Below are positions 43,951-52,730 of a stretch of 64,000 nt of DNA, one piece after another. The position numbers and the translations under genes are program-made. Under the pieces are notes generated by a model. The model searched no databases. It was not told the origin of the DNA and saw only the letters and a program-made list of their open reading frames with translations. Every line of letters starts with the position of its first letter. The stretch's first letter is position 1. The stretch is from Armatimonadota bacterium (GTDB taxonomy: Bacteria; Sysuimicrobiota; Sysuimicrobiia; Sysuimicrobiales; Sysuimicrobiaceae), in the NCBI GenBank assembly GCA_031432545.1, contig JAVKGX010000007.1, positions 21,885-85,884 of the forward strand. Direction: 5' to 3'.

Positions 43951-44922
43951 TCACGCCCCCGTCGCGGCGGTTCCCTCCGACTTGGCGAGGAACGCCGCAG
44001 CCGTTTCGGCGAGCGACGCCGGGTCTTCCACGTGCAGCGTCCGAAGCCCTGCTGCGGTCCGCTTGATGAGACCCGACAGCACCGTGCCGGGCCCCAGCTC
44101 GACGAAGGCACCGACTCCGTCGGCGACCATGCGTTCGACCGACTGCACCCAGCGTACCGGTCGGGCTACCTGCTCGATCAGGGCGGCGCGAATCTCTCCG
44201 GCCCGCTGCACGGGGGCGGCGGTGATGTTGGCGACGACGGGAATGCGGGCATCGACGATGGGAACTGTCTCGAGCAGCGCGGCCAGCCGCTCGGCGGCCG
44301 GGCGCATCAACCGCGTGTGGAAGGGTGCAGAGACGGCCAGCAGCACGGCGCGGCGGGCGCCGGCTTGCTTGGCCAGCGCGATGGCACGCTCCACCGCTGC
44401 CCGGTCGCCTCCGATCACCGTCTGGCCGGGCGCGTTGTAGTTGGCGGGCTCGCACACGCCCGCCTCTTCGACTTCGCGGCAGAGTGCCTCCACGCGCTGC
44501 GCGTCCAGGCCCAGGATTGCGGCCATCGCGACATCACGGCCGGCCGTTGCCTCCTGCATGAACAGCCCCCGCTGGCGAACCACCCGGACCGCGTCCTCAA
44601 ACTCCAAGGCGCCGGCGCAGACCAACGCCGAGTATTCCCCCAGGCTCAGCCCGGCGGCAACCCGGGGAGGGGGTATCCGCCCTTCTGCAGCCGCAAGGCA
44701 CGCCAGGCTGGTAACCAAAATCGCCGGCTGAGTGTTGGCTGTCTGCTGGAGCAGCGCCTCGGGGCCAAAGCGACACAGATCGAGAAGGTCCTGACCGAGC
44801 ACACGCGATGCTCGTTCGAACAGATCCGCCGCACCGGGGTGCGCCTGGGCGATCTTTACGCCCATGCCCACGTACTGGGCACCCTGCCCGGGAAAGACGT
44901 AGGCGATGGCGGCGTTTGTCAT
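43951..44922 (-). CDS. fabD: malonyl-CoA:ACP transacylase
   Basis: FabD loads malonate onto ACP. The 323-residue protein starts IAYVFPGQGAQYVGMG and has the nucleophile elbow GLSLGEYSAL near residue 90 (the more common motif is GHSLGEY) and the catalytic His in SAPFHTRLM near 200. ATG 44922 overlaps the fabH stop (ATGA) and is preceded by GGTGGGG. Confidence 0.95.
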   Translation of the reverse strand: MTNAAIAYVFPGQGAQYVGMGVKIAQAHPGAADLFERASRVLGQDLLDLCRFGPEALLQQTANTQPAILVTSLACLAAAEGRIPPPRVAAGLSLGEYSALVCAGALEFEDAVRVVRQRGLFMQEATAGRDVAMAAILGLDAQRVEALCREVEEAGVCEPANYNAPGQTVIGGDRAAVERAIALAKQAGARRAVLLAVSAPFHTRLMRPAAERLAALLETVPIVDARIPVVANITAAPVQRAGEIRAALIEQVARPVRWVQSVERMVADGVGAFVELGPGTVLSGLIKRTAAGLRTLHVEDPASLAETAAAFLAKSEGTAATGA

Positions 44923-45905
44923 CCCCACCGGAGCGCGCACGACGCCCACGTCAGCCCGCCGCCGAACGCGACGAGCACGAGCAGGTCGCCCGGCCGGACG
45001 CGGCCTTCCTCAACCGCCTCGTACAGGGCGACGGGAACCGACGCGGACGAGGTATTCCCGTACTTGTGGACGTTGACGTAGAACTTCTCCATCGGCTGCC
45101 GCAGCCGTTCGGCCGCGGCCTGGATGATGCGAACGTTGGCCTGATGGGGGATGAACAGATCCACCTCGTCCACCGAGACCCCGGCGCGCGAGGCCGCTTC
45201 CTCGATCGCCTTTGGGATGATGCGGCTGGCGAACTTGAACACTTCTCGGCCGTTCATGGAGATGTAGTGCTGCCCCCGCTCCACGGTGTCGAACGATGCC
45301 GGCAGGCGGCTGCCCCCAGCGGGTTGCGAGATCAAGGGTGCGCCGCTGCCGTCCGCGCCCAGCCAGAACGACAAGATCCCGTGCGAGCCACCGGAGGGGA
45401 CCATCACCGCCGCCCCCGCGCTGTCCCCGAACAGGACGCACGTGCTGCGGTCCTTCCAGTTCGTGATCCGGGATAGCGTCTCCGCACCCACGACGAGGAT
45501 CTTGCGTGCCAGCCCGGACACCAGATGGGCGTGGGCGACCGCCATCGCGTACACGAAGCTGCTGCAGGCTGCAGAGACGTCCATCGCCCCCGCGTGGCGG
45601 GCACCGAGTCGATCCTGTACGATGCATGACGTCGCAGGGAACATCGTGTCCGGGGTGGCCGTACCGACTAGGATCAGATCCAGCTCGGTCGGATCGACCG
45701 ACGCGGCCTCAAGCGCCTCGTGGGCCGCCTTTATCGCCAGATCGGACGTAGCCTCCCATTCGGCGGCCACTCGGCGCTCCTTGATGCCCGTGCGGACCGT
45801 GATCCACTCGTCGGTGGTGTCGACCAAGCGCTCGAGGTCGGAATTCGTGACGACCTTGTCGGGCACGTAACGCCCGAGCCCGACGATGCGCGAAGTGGGG
45901 TACAC
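44919..45905 (-). CDS. fabH: 3-oxoacyl-ACP synthase III
   Basis: FabH starts fatty-acid synthesis by condensing acetyl- or branched acyl-CoA with malonyl-ACP. The 328-residue protein has Cys in DVSAACSSFVYA near residue 112, His in FIPHQANVRII near 250 and Asn in KYGNTSSAS near 280. GTG 45905 follows GGGAGG by 6 bases and gives the family start SRIVGLGRYVPDKVVTN. It follows plsX by 41 bases. Confidence 0.95.
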   Translation of the reverse strand: MYPTSRIVGLGRYVPDKVVTNSDLERLVDTTDEWITVRTGIKERRVAAEWEATSDLAIKAAHEALEAASVDPTELDLILVGTATPDTMFPATSCIVQDRLGARHAGAMDVSAACSSFVYAMAVAHAHLVSGLARKILVVGAETLSRITNWKDRSTCVLFGDSAGAAVMVPSGGSHGILSFWLGADGSGAPLISQPAGGSRLPASFDTVERGQHYISMNGREVFKFASRIIPKAIEEAASRAGVSVDEVDLFIPHQANVRIIQAAAERLRQPMEKFYVNVHKYGNTSSASVPVALYEAVEEGRVRPGDLLVLVAFGGGLTWASCALRWG

Positions 45906-45946
45906 CGGTCCGCCTCCCGTTGTCGTTCCGACCTCTTGCCTTGTCG

Positions 45947-46975
45947 TCAGGTCGAAGTCAGCGCGTCGGCCGAGCTGGCCGCGGCACTCAGCCGGCGCAT
46001 CTCCTCGTGGATGGTGTCGACGATCCGCTGCCGGACGCTGTCCTGGGCCACACAGACGGCGTTGTACACCGCCCGTGCGTCGGAGGACCCGTGGCCGATG
46101 ACGCACACGCCCCGCACCCCGAGCAGTGGAGCGCCTCCATACTCGATGTAGTCGACCCGTCGCTGGAAGGCCCGCAGACGCGGGCGCAACAGCCAGGCGG
46201 CGAGCTTGGCCCGCGTCGAGCGACGCACCTCTTCGCGGATGATCCGGAAGAGGGCCAGCGCCATCCCCTCTCCCAGCTTGAGCAGGACGTTGCCCACGAA
46301 TCCGTCGCACACGAGTACGTCGGCCTTCCCGAAGAACACGTCTCTGCCCTCGACGTGCCCGATGTAGTTCAGATCCGTCGCGCGCAGCAACTCCCCCGCC
46401 CGCAGCACCAGGTCGTTGCCCTTGGTTGCCTCCTCGCCGTTGCTGAGCAGCCCCAGACGGGGGGAGGGAATTCCCAGGACACGCTCCGCGTACACGCTCG
46501 CCATCAGCGCGAACTGCAGCAGGTGCCTCGGCTTGCAGTCCACGTTCGCCCCGACGTCGATCAGCACCATGCGCCCCGTCAGGTTGGGAAGCACCGCGGC
46601 AATCGCCGGTCGATCGACCCCCTCGATGCGCCCCAGGGTGAACAAGGCCGCGGCCATTGCCGCCCCGGTGTTGCCGGCGCTGAAGAACGCATCGGCCTGA
46701 CCGCTCCGCACCAGTTCCAGAGCGCGTGTGATCGAGTTGTCGGGTTTGCGGCGCAGGGCGGTCGTGGGAGACTCGTGCATCTCGATCACCTGCGCGGCGT
46801 GCACGACGCGCACGCGAGGATCGGGGAACCGGTGGTAGGCCAGCTCCGCCCGTATGCGCTCGTCAGGACCCACCAGTACGACTTCGACTGCCAGATCGCG
46901 CGCGGCCCTCACCGCCCCGGCCACGATCTCGGCTGGCGCGTGGTCGCCACCCATGGCGTCGATCGCGATCCGCAT
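45947..46975 (-). CDS. plsX: phosphate acyltransferase PlsX
   Basis: PlsX converts acyl-ACP to acyl phosphate, the acyl donor for glycerol-3-phosphate acylation in phospholipid synthesis. The 342-residue protein begins MRIAIDAMGGDHAP and has SAGNTGAAMAAALFTLGRI near residue 98, DVGANVDCKP near 140, LLSNGEEATKGNDL near 175 and CDGFVGNVLLKLGEGMA near 222. It lies between rpmF and fabH. FapR, which often precedes plsX in Firmicutes, is absent. Confidence 0.95.
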   Translation of the reverse strand: MRIAIDAMGGDHAPAEIVAGAVRAARDLAVEVVLVGPDERIRAELAYHRFPDPRVRVVHAAQVIEMHESPTTALRRKPDNSITRALELVRSGQADAFFSAGNTGAAMAAALFTLGRIEGVDRPAIAAVLPNLTGRMVLIDVGANVDCKPRHLLQFALMASVYAERVLGIPSPRLGLLSNGEEATKGNDLVLRAGELLRATDLNYIGHVEGRDVFFGKADVLVCDGFVGNVLLKLGEGMALALFRIIREEVRRSTRAKLAAWLLRPRLRAFQRRVDYIEYGGAPLLGVRGVCVIGHGSSDARAVYNAVCVAQDSVRQRIVDTIHEEMRRLSAAASSADALTST

Positions 46976-47010
46976 CGAGTCCTCTTTCGGTCGACCGTCC
47001 GTCGGTCCGA

Positions 47011-47220
47011 TCAGGTCGAAGCGCGGCGGTGCCTGGGCTGCTTGTCGTTACCCACCGGGACGACCTGACGGCCGTCGTACGTGCCGCACGACGGACAGAC
47101 CCGGTGGGGTTGCTTCGGGGTCTTGCACCTCGGGCATGGTGCCAGCGTCGGTGCCACCGCGGCGAACCGCGCCCGGCGCCGCGCCACGCGGCTGTGGGAG
47201 TGGCGTCGCGAACGACTCAT
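47011..47220 (-). CDS. rpmF: 50S ribosomal protein L32 (zinc-binding form)
   Basis: The 69-residue basic protein has the L32 design: an Arg/Ser-rich start (SRSRRHSHSRVARRRARFAA) and a zinc ribbon CPRC (residues 29-32) with CPSC (42-45). All four cysteines are present, the C+ form. ATG 47220 overlaps the stop of the DUF177 gene, which is the usual partner. The C-terminal tail (NDKQPRHRRAST) is slightly longer than normal. Confidence 0.93.
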   Translation of the reverse strand: MSRSRRHSHSRVARRRARFAAVAPTLAPCPRCKTPKQPHRVCPSCGTYDGRQVVPVGNDKQPRHRRAST

Positions 47221-47780
47221 CCAGGCCTCCGTGGAGCCGTGGCCATCGGCCCTCCGGGCGAAGGGGCCTTCGTGCCACGGGAGATGCTTTCCAGAGCTCG
47301 CCAGCGGGCATCGGCCAGCTCGGTCCTGCAGCCGCAACCGGTGACGTTGCGATCGGCGCCGCAGACCGGGCACAGCCCCGCACAGTCGGCGCGGCACAGC
47401 GGCGCATAGGGCACCGCGAGCACCAGATGCTGACGCACCAACTCCGTCACGTCGACCTCGGCATACGGCGCGGGCATGACGAGCAAACCGCCGTCGGTCC
47501 ACACGGCATCGCCCTGAGGCAGTCCCGGATCGAAGATTTCCTCGACCGTTGCGTCGATGGCCCCCGTAAACGTCCGCAGGCACCGCGAACACACCAGTTC
47601 GGCTTCGGCCCTCGCCCGGCCCGTCACGTACACCCGCCGGCCGACCCCGCGCAGTTCCACGTGCCCTTCTACCACCGCGCCGAAGGCGATGTCGGGCACG
47701 CCGGACGGAATCGCCGTCCGTATCGTCCGATGCACCACGGCGCCCGGGGCCGCAAAGACGTCCGAGAACGCAACTCGCAT
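47217..47780 (-). CDS. DUF177/YceD-family protein
   Basis: YceD proteins are conserved partners of rpmF and have been linked to 23S rRNA metabolism. The 187-residue product starts MRVAFSDVFAAPGAVV, like the family, has ELVCSRCLRTFTG near residue 88 (CxxC), LCRADCAGLCPVCGADRN near 150 and a final WRAL segment. ATG 47780 was chosen over ATG 47810 because the latter overlaps the -10 of the promoter listed separately, and AGGA precedes 47780. It is the first gene of the operon rpmF-plsX-fabHDG-acpP-fabF-rnc-HIT. Confidence 0.88.
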   Translation of the reverse strand: MRVAFSDVFAAPGAVVHRTIRTAIPSGVPDIAFGAVVEGHVELRGVGRRVYVTGRARAEAELVCSRCLRTFTGAIDATVEEIFDPGLPQGDAVWTDGGLLVMPAPYAEVDVTELVRQHLVLAVPYAPLCRADCAGLCPVCGADRNVTGCGCRTELADARWRALESISRGTKAPSPGGPMATAPRRPG

Positions 47781-47805
47781 GACTTCCTGTCCGCCAACTT
47801 CGAAG

Positions 47806-47834
47806 ATCATAGGTTTCGTCCGGCCCCCTGTCAA
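47806..47834 (-). promoter_or_regulatory. promoter of the DUF177-rpmF-plsX-fab-rnc operon
   Basis: On the minus strand TTGACA (47834 to 47829), a 17-base spacer and TATGAT (47811 to 47806) are near consensus. Transcription would start near 47799, leaving a leader of about 20 bases before ATG 47780. This is the strongest promoter on the minus strand of the window. Confidence 0.86.
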
Positions 47835-47891
47835 GGACGCAAACTCAGACGGGAAGCGGTTTTCAGGCTCCGGCACCGCGCGTGTGCGCGG

Positions 47892-48347
47892 TCAGCGATG
47901 CTGACGCTCGTCCAGCAGCTGCTTGCCCTTGCGGATGCTCATCAGAATCCGCAGCACGCCCTGCTCGAGGTCGTCGAGTACCTGACGGGCGTAGTCCTCC
48001 GCCCCGCGCTGCGTATCGTCCGCGCTCGCCCGCGCGCGTTCCAGGATCTCGTCCGCCTTGCGTTGCGCCTGCTGCACCACCTCGTGTTCTTCGGCCAGCC
48101 GCGCGCTGTGCTCCTGTGCGCGGACGACGATCGTGCGGGCCTCCTCCTGAGCCCGGTGCAGCAGTTGTTCCGCGGCAACCCGGAGCCGGTGGGCCTCGCT
48201 CATCTCGTGCGGGAGGCGTGCCCGGATCATCCTCAGCAGCGCCACCGCCTCTTTCTCGTCGACCATCCGTTTGTCCGTCAGCGGGACGGCGCCCCCACGC
48301 GTGATGAGGGTTTCCAGACGATCGAGCAACTCCAGAACGCTCTCCAT
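47892..48347 (-). CDS. coiled-coil protein of the coaD neighbourhood (often labelled ATPase)
   Basis: The 151-residue protein is unnamed but recognisable as the small coiled-coil protein that follows coaD in many clostridia-like genomes. It has an N-terminal segment ESVLELLDRLETLI, PLTDKRMVDEKEAVALLRMI near residue 22, then an uninterrupted charged coiled coil (about 50-140: RAQEEARTIVVRAQEHSARL, KADEILERARASADDTQRGA). It resembles ATP synthase b-subunit stalks but has no membrane anchor or nucleotide site, so the ATPase label is unsupported. ATG 48347 is one base after the coaD stop. A 111-base gap with the DUF177 promoter follows. Confidence 0.78.
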   Translation of the reverse strand: MESVLELLDRLETLITRGGAVPLTDKRMVDEKEAVALLRMIRARLPHEMSEAHRLRVAAEQLLHRAQEEARTIVVRAQEHSARLAEEHEVVQQAQRKADEILERARASADDTQRGAEDYARQVLDDLEQGVLRILMSIRKGKQLLDERQHR

Positions 48348-48348
48348 G

Positions 48349-48834
48349 TCAGCCGCCGTTGCGCAACCGATCCCGCAAGGATCGCTCCACCGCTTGTGGG
48401 ACCAGCCCGCGAACGCTGCCGCCCAGGGCCGCAACCTCCCGGATCAGCGTGGAGCTGAGGAACGCGTACTCCGGTCGCGTCGCCAAAAACACGGTCTCCA
48501 GATGCGGTGCCAGGTGGGCGTTGACCGCGGCCATCCGCATCTCGTATTCGAGATCGGCCGGGCCGCGCAGCCCCTTGACGATCACCGTCGCGCCGCAGCG
48601 CGCAGCGAATTCCACAGTCAGCCCGTCGAACGTCTCCACCCGCACCCGCGGCATGTGGCGCGTGGCCGCCCGGATCATGTCGGCGCGCTCCTCCAGCCCG
48701 AACAGCGGCCGCTTCTGGGCGTTTTCGGCGACGGCGACGATCAGATCAAACAGCCGGCAGGCGCGCTGGATGAGGTCCAGATGGCCGTTGTGGATGGGGT
48801 CGAAGGAACCGGGGTAGACCGCGGTCGTCAACAC
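48349..48834 (-). CDS. coaD: phosphopantetheine adenylyltransferase
   Basis: CoaD makes dephospho-CoA from 4'-phosphopantetheine and ATP. The 161-residue protein has the nucleotidyltransferase motif YPGSFDPIHNGHLDLIQRA near residue 7 (T/HxGH signature), VKGLRGPADLEYEMRMA near 86 and FLSSTLIREVAALGG near 124. GTG 48834 is directly after the rsmD stop. It belongs to the recG-rsmD-coaD group. Confidence 0.95.
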   Translation of the reverse strand: MLTTAVYPGSFDPIHNGHLDLIQRACRLFDLIVAVAENAQKRPLFGLEERADMIRAATRHMPRVRVETFDGLTVEFAARCGATVIVKGLRGPADLEYEMRMAAVNAHLAPHLETVFLATRPEYAFLSSTLIREVAALGGSVRGLVPQAVERSLRDRLRNGG

Positions 48835-49398
48835 TCACCCCCGACCGTTGTCCTCGCGCACAAAGAAGAGGACGAGCGTCTCGCCGTATGCGCGCTCCCG
48901 CACACGGCGGAAGCCTCGGGGCGTGCGGATCGACTCCCCACGTCCCGCTTCCACCACGACCAACCCACCCGAGCCGACGATGCCGCTGTGCGAGAGCACG
49001 TCGAGCGCACGCTCCGCCCACCCGGCGCCGTAAGGGGGATCGCACAACACCACATCGAACGCCTCTCTCCGCTCGGCCAGCGTCCGGATCGCCCGCAGCG
49101 CGTCCGAGCGCCAGACCTCGCCGCGATCGGCGAACCCCGACGCCGCGAGGTTGTCTCGCAGCACACCGACCGCCCTGGGATCCCGCTCGACAAAGACCAC
49201 GCAATCGGCGCCCCGGCTGAGGGCCTCGATGCCGAGCGTGCCCGCCCCGGCGAAGAGATCGAGCACACGCGCGCCGACGACGCGGTCGCCCAGCGCGTTG
49301 AAGATGGCCTCCCGGACGCGGTCCTGGGTGGGCCGGACCGCCCCGCCCCTAGGCACCCGGAGCCGTCGTCCCTTCGCCTCGCCCGCCGAGATCCTCAA
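48835..49398 (-). CDS. rsmD: 16S rRNA (guanine966-N2)-methyltransferase
   Basis: RsmD methylates G966 of 16S rRNA. The 187-residue protein begins MRISAGEAKGRRLRVPRG, has PTQDRVREAIFNAL near residue 23, the SAM motif VLDLFAGAGTLGIEALSRGA near 45 and the catalytic DPPYGAGW near 120. It is 23 bases downstream of recG and abuts coaD; this order is widely conserved in Firmicutes-like genomes. Confidence 0.94.
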   Translation of the reverse strand: MRISAGEAKGRRLRVPRGGAVRPTQDRVREAIFNALGDRVVGARVLDLFAGAGTLGIEALSRGADCVVFVERDPRAVGVLRDNLAASGFADRGEVWRSDALRAIRTLAERREAFDVVLCDPPYGAGWAERALDVLSHSGIVGSGGLVVVEAGRGESIRTPRGFRRVRERAYGETLVLFFVREDNGRG

Positions 49399-49421
49399 TG
49401 CGTACCTCGGGCGACTTCACC

Positions 49422-51509
49422 CTATCCTGCTGCCAGCAGCGAACGTGACTCGCCGTACCGCCGCAGCAGCACGTCTCGCAGCATTCGGTGCTGCGGCAGC
49501 GTCAGCGCCGCGTCCTGCTCGAGCGTCGCTGCGGCGACCCGCCGGGCCTCCTCGAGCAGGGTGACGTCACGGATCGGGTCGGCGATCCGCAGATCCGGCA
49601 TCCCATGCTGCCGCGTGCCGAAGAACTCACCCGGCCCCCGCAGCTCCAGGTCGACCTGGGCGAGGCGGAATCCATCGTTGGTCTGGACCATCGCCTCGAT
49701 GCGCCTCCGAGCCTCTTCGGTGGGCAACGCCGAGATTAGGATACAGTAGGAGCGCTCCGAACCGCGCCCGACACGGCCGCGCAGCTGGTGCAGCTGGGCG
49801 AGGCCGAAGCGGTCGGCGTCCTCGATGACCATCACCGTGGCGTTGGGGACGTCGATCCCCACCTCGATCACCGACGTGGCCACCAGGATCTGAATCCGCC
49901 TCGCGCGGAAGGCGTCCATGACCGCTTCCTTCTGCTGGACTGTCATGCGGCCGTGCAGAAGTCCCAGCGCCAGATCCGGGAAGACGTCGCGCTCTAGCCG
50001 CTCGTGCATCTCCGTCGCCGCCCGCGCCGCGAGCTTGTCCGACTCTTCCACCAGCGGGCACACGATGTATGCCTGGCGGCCGGCCGCGACCTCCTGGCGC
50101 AAGAACGCGTAGACGCGCTCGCGCTGCGACGGGAACCGGTGGTGGGTCCCGACGGGCTTGCGCCCCGGCGGCAGCTCGTCCAACACCGACACGTCCAGGT
50201 CGCCGTACAACGTCAGCGCCAGGGTGCGCGGGATCGGCGTCGCGGTCATCACCAAGACGTCCGGATCGTGCCCCTTTTCCCGCAGCGCCGCCCGCTGCAT
50301 GACTCCGAACTTGTGCTGCTCGTCCACGACGACCAGCGCCAGCCTGTCGAAGACGACGTCCTCCTGCAACAACGCGTGAGTGCCGACCACCAAATCGGCC
50401 TCTCCCGAGGCAATCTGCGCTAGGCGTCCATCTCGTTCGGCCCCGCGCAGTCCGCCGGACAGCAGGACCGTCTGGATGCCCAGAGGTTCCAGCATGCGTC
50501 GGAAGGTCAGGTAGTGCTGCTCTGCGAGGATCTCGGTGGGGGCCATGACCGCCGCCTGGTGTCCTCCTTGCACGCACAGGACCACTGCGGCCGCGGCCAC
50601 GACCGTCTTGCCGGATCCCACGTCGCCCTGGAGCAGACGGTTGACGGGGTGTGGCGAGTACATCTCGCGACGGATCTCCTCGATCACCCGAGATTGGGCT
50701 CCCGTCAGCGCGAACGGGAGGGATGCCACGAAGGCCTCCAGCAGGCTGCCGTCGGCACGGTAGCGGTGCGGCTTTCGGGAGGCGACGACACCTCGCCGCC
50801 GCAGGAGCAGCGCGAGCTGGAGTGCCAACAACTCGTCGAAAGCCAACCGGCGGCGGGCGCGTCCAGCCGACGCCGGATCATCCGGGAAGTGCACCGCGCC
50901 GATCGCTTCGGCCAGCGGCATGAGGTCGTGTGCAGACCGGATTTCCTCGGGCAGAGGATCTGGGACGTCGGCCGCGTAGCGCTCCACGGCACCGTGGACG
51001 ATCCGCCGGATGAGCCGGGTGGACAGCCCTTCGCTGGCCGGGTGCACGGGCACGATTCGACCGGTATGAAGGGCGTCTTCGTCGCGACCCAGCAGCTCGA
51101 CTTCAGGGTTCTCGATCTCGATCTGGCCGCGCCCGCGACGCACGCGCCCCCACAGCACGGCTTCGGTGCCCGGGGTGAGAGTCTTGTGGTAGTAGCGGCT
51201 GCCCCAGAACTTCGCGATCGCCAGTGCCGTGTTGTCCGTCACGTGGACCTCCGTGAGCGTCTTGCGGCCGCGCACGCGGTGCTGCACAACGCGCACGACC
51301 TTCACGTGGAACGTGCGGAACTCGCCGTGGGGGGCGGCGTGCAACGTGTCGAAGTTGCGGCGATCTTCGTAACGTCTGGGGAGGTGGTACAGGAGATCCT
51401 CGACCGTGCGGATCCCCAGGCGAGCTGCCAGCGCCTCAGCGAGCGAGGGGCCGACGCCCTTGAGGTACTGCACCGGCATGTTCGGATCGTACGCCGTGCG
51501 GGTCGACAT
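49422..51509 (-). CDS. recG: ATP-dependent DNA helicase RecG
   Basis: RecG remodels stalled forks and branched DNA. The 695-residue protein has the wedge/OB domain in the first 180 residues (VQYLKGVGPSLAEALAARLG; YHLPRRYEDRR), Walker A LLQGDVGSGKT near 293, motif II DEQHKFGV near 400, TATPIPRT near 425, and the C-terminal helicase domain ending with LRGRVGRGSERSYC near 595. ATG 51509 was chosen over TTG 51512. It is divergent from rpmB. Confidence 0.96.
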   Translation of the reverse strand: MSTRTAYDPNMPVQYLKGVGPSLAEALAARLGIRTVEDLLYHLPRRYEDRRNFDTLHAAPHGEFRTFHVKVVRVVQHRVRGRKTLTEVHVTDNTALAIAKFWGSRYYHKTLTPGTEAVLWGRVRRGRGQIEIENPEVELLGRDEDALHTGRIVPVHPASEGLSTRLIRRIVHGAVERYAADVPDPLPEEIRSAHDLMPLAEAIGAVHFPDDPASAGRARRRLAFDELLALQLALLLRRRGVVASRKPHRYRADGSLLEAFVASLPFALTGAQSRVIEEIRREMYSPHPVNRLLQGDVGSGKTVVAAAAVVLCVQGGHQAAVMAPTEILAEQHYLTFRRMLEPLGIQTVLLSGGLRGAERDGRLAQIASGEADLVVGTHALLQEDVVFDRLALVVVDEQHKFGVMQRAALREKGHDPDVLVMTATPIPRTLALTLYGDLDVSVLDELPPGRKPVGTHHRFPSQRERVYAFLRQEVAAGRQAYIVCPLVEESDKLAARAATEMHERLERDVFPDLALGLLHGRMTVQQKEAVMDAFRARRIQILVATSVIEVGIDVPNATVMVIEDADRFGLAQLHQLRGRVGRGSERSYCILISALPTEEARRRIEAMVQTNDGFRLAQVDLELRGPGEFFGTRQHGMPDLRIADPIRDVTLLEEARRVAAATLEQDAALTLPQHRMLRDVLLRRYGESRSLLAAG

Positions 51510-51548
51510 CAATCGTTTGTTCGCCCTCTGCGGCCCATTTCCTGGCGT

Positions 51549-51577
51549 TTGCCGTCAGACCGGGGGCGTGCTAGAAT
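51549..51577 (+). promoter_or_regulatory. rpmB promoter
   Basis: TTGCCG (51549-51554), 17 bases, then TAGAAT (51572-51577) with an extended TGC in front. The predicted start is near 51584, 27 bases before ATG 51611. Confidence 0.78.
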
Positions 51578-51610
51578 GCGGCGGATCGTCGGGTGGCAGG
51601 AGGTCCTTCC

Positions 51611-51802
51611 ATGGCCAGGCAGTGTGACGTCTGCGGCAAGCAGCCCACCAGCGGGCACAGCGTCTCCTTCAGCAACCGCCACACCAAGCGGCGGTTTGCC
51701 CCCAACCTGCAGCGGGTCCGTGCGGTGGTCGGCGGTGTCACCCGCCGGATCTACGCCTGCACCTCGTGCCTGAAAGCCGGAAAGGTCAAGCGCGCCGTCT
51801 GA
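51611..51802 (+). CDS. rpmB: 50S ribosomal protein L28 (zinc-binding form)
   Basis: The 63-residue protein matches L28: [20 protein letters not shown] at the start, [14 protein letters not shown] near residue 25, and [14 protein letters not shown] at the end. Both CxxC pairs are present, the C+ zinc form. AGGAGG (51598-51603) lies 7 bases before ATG 51611. It is divergent from recG and ends 17 bases from the convergent hslO. Confidence 0.96.
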   Translation: MARQCDVCGKQPTSGHSVSFSNRHTKRRFAPNLQRVRAVVGGVTRRIYACTSCLKAGKVKRAV

Positions 51803-51819
51803 GCCGCGCAACGAAACCG

Positions 51820-52713
51820 TCAGGATACCGGCCGCAGGCCTGGTCCCAAGCGCCCCAGCAGCTCCCGCAGCGCCTCCTCCCCAAGCAGGTAGACCTCTCC
51901 ACAGAACCTGCAGCGCACCTCGGCCCTCCCCTCCTGTGCGAGCAGGGACCGGATCTCCTCGCACCCCAGGCTCAACAGGACACCCTCGACGCGTTCGCGC
52001 GAGCAGGTACAGCGAAAGCGCACGGCGCGCTCTTCGACCATGTGCATGCCCAGGTCGCCCAGTCCCATGCGCGCCAGGTCCGCCGGACCCATCCCCTGGC
52101 GCACCAGATGGGTTACGGGCGGCAGGGTCCGGACGTGCGCTTCCAGATACGCCACCGCCTCCGGATCAGCCCCGGGCATGACCTGTACGATGAAGCCACC
52201 CGCCGCCCCGACTCGTCCGTCCCGCTCCACGAGCACGCCCAGCGACACAACAGACGGGATCTGCTCGGAACGCGCGAGGTAGTGCGCCAGATCCTCACCG
52301 ATCTCTCCGGAGACCAGCGGAGCGCTCCCGTGGTACGGATAGCGCAGTCCCAGATCCCGCGTCACGTGGATCGTGCCCCTGCCCACCGCCGCACCCACGT
52401 TGAGCTTGTGCCGCGATCGCGGAGGCAGATCGACTTCGGGGTTCTGCACGTACCCGCGGACATCGCCCGCAGCAGTACCGTCGGTCACGATGCCGCCCAG
52501 CGGTCCGTCGCCCAGCACGCGGATCGTGACCTTCTGCTCCCCCTTCAGCATGCCCGCCAGCAGCCCCGAAGCCGTCAGCGCCCGGCCCAGTGCGGCGGTT
52601 GCGGTGGGTGCGCTGCCCTGCCGCGACCGCGCCTCCTCCACGAGTCGGGTCGTCACCGACGCCACGACCCGCACCGCACGGTTGCCGGCCACGGCCCGCA
52701 CCAAGGTCTCCAT
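51820..52713 (-). CDS. hslO: redox-regulated chaperone Hsp33
   Basis: Hsp33 is a holdase chaperone switched on when its zinc site is oxidised. The 297-residue protein has the N-terminal core (TAALGRALTASGLLAGMLKG near residue 40, GDVRGYVQNPEVDLPP near 85) and the C-terminal zinc-switch cysteines in CTCSRERV near 235 and CRFCGEVY near 268. ATG 52713 has GGAGG 5 bases upstream; ATG 52734, overlapping the thiN stop by ATGA, is an alternative. It is the last gene of the TPP-riboswitch operon, an unusual companion. Confidence 0.93.
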   Translation of the reverse strand: METLVRAVAGNRAVRVVASVTTRLVEEARSRQGSAPTATAALGRALTASGLLAGMLKGEQKVTIRVLGDGPLGGIVTDGTAAGDVRGYVQNPEVDLPPRSRHKLNVGAAVGRGTIHVTRDLGLRYPYHGSAPLVSGEIGEDLAHYLARSEQIPSVVSLGVLVERDGRVGAAGGFIVQVMPGADPEAVAYLEAHVRTLPPVTHLVRQGMGPADLARMGLGDLGMHMVEERAVRFRCTCSRERVEGVLLSLGCEEIRSLLAQEGRAEVRCRFCGEVYLLGEEALRELLGRLGPGLRPVS

Positions 52714-52730
52714 GTTCCCCTCCACGGCGT

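Noticed and set aside
47781-47876. Upstream starts of the DUF177 gene (47810 and 47876)
   Set aside because: They lie in or upstream of a near-consensus promoter; the family start MRVAFSDV is at 47780.
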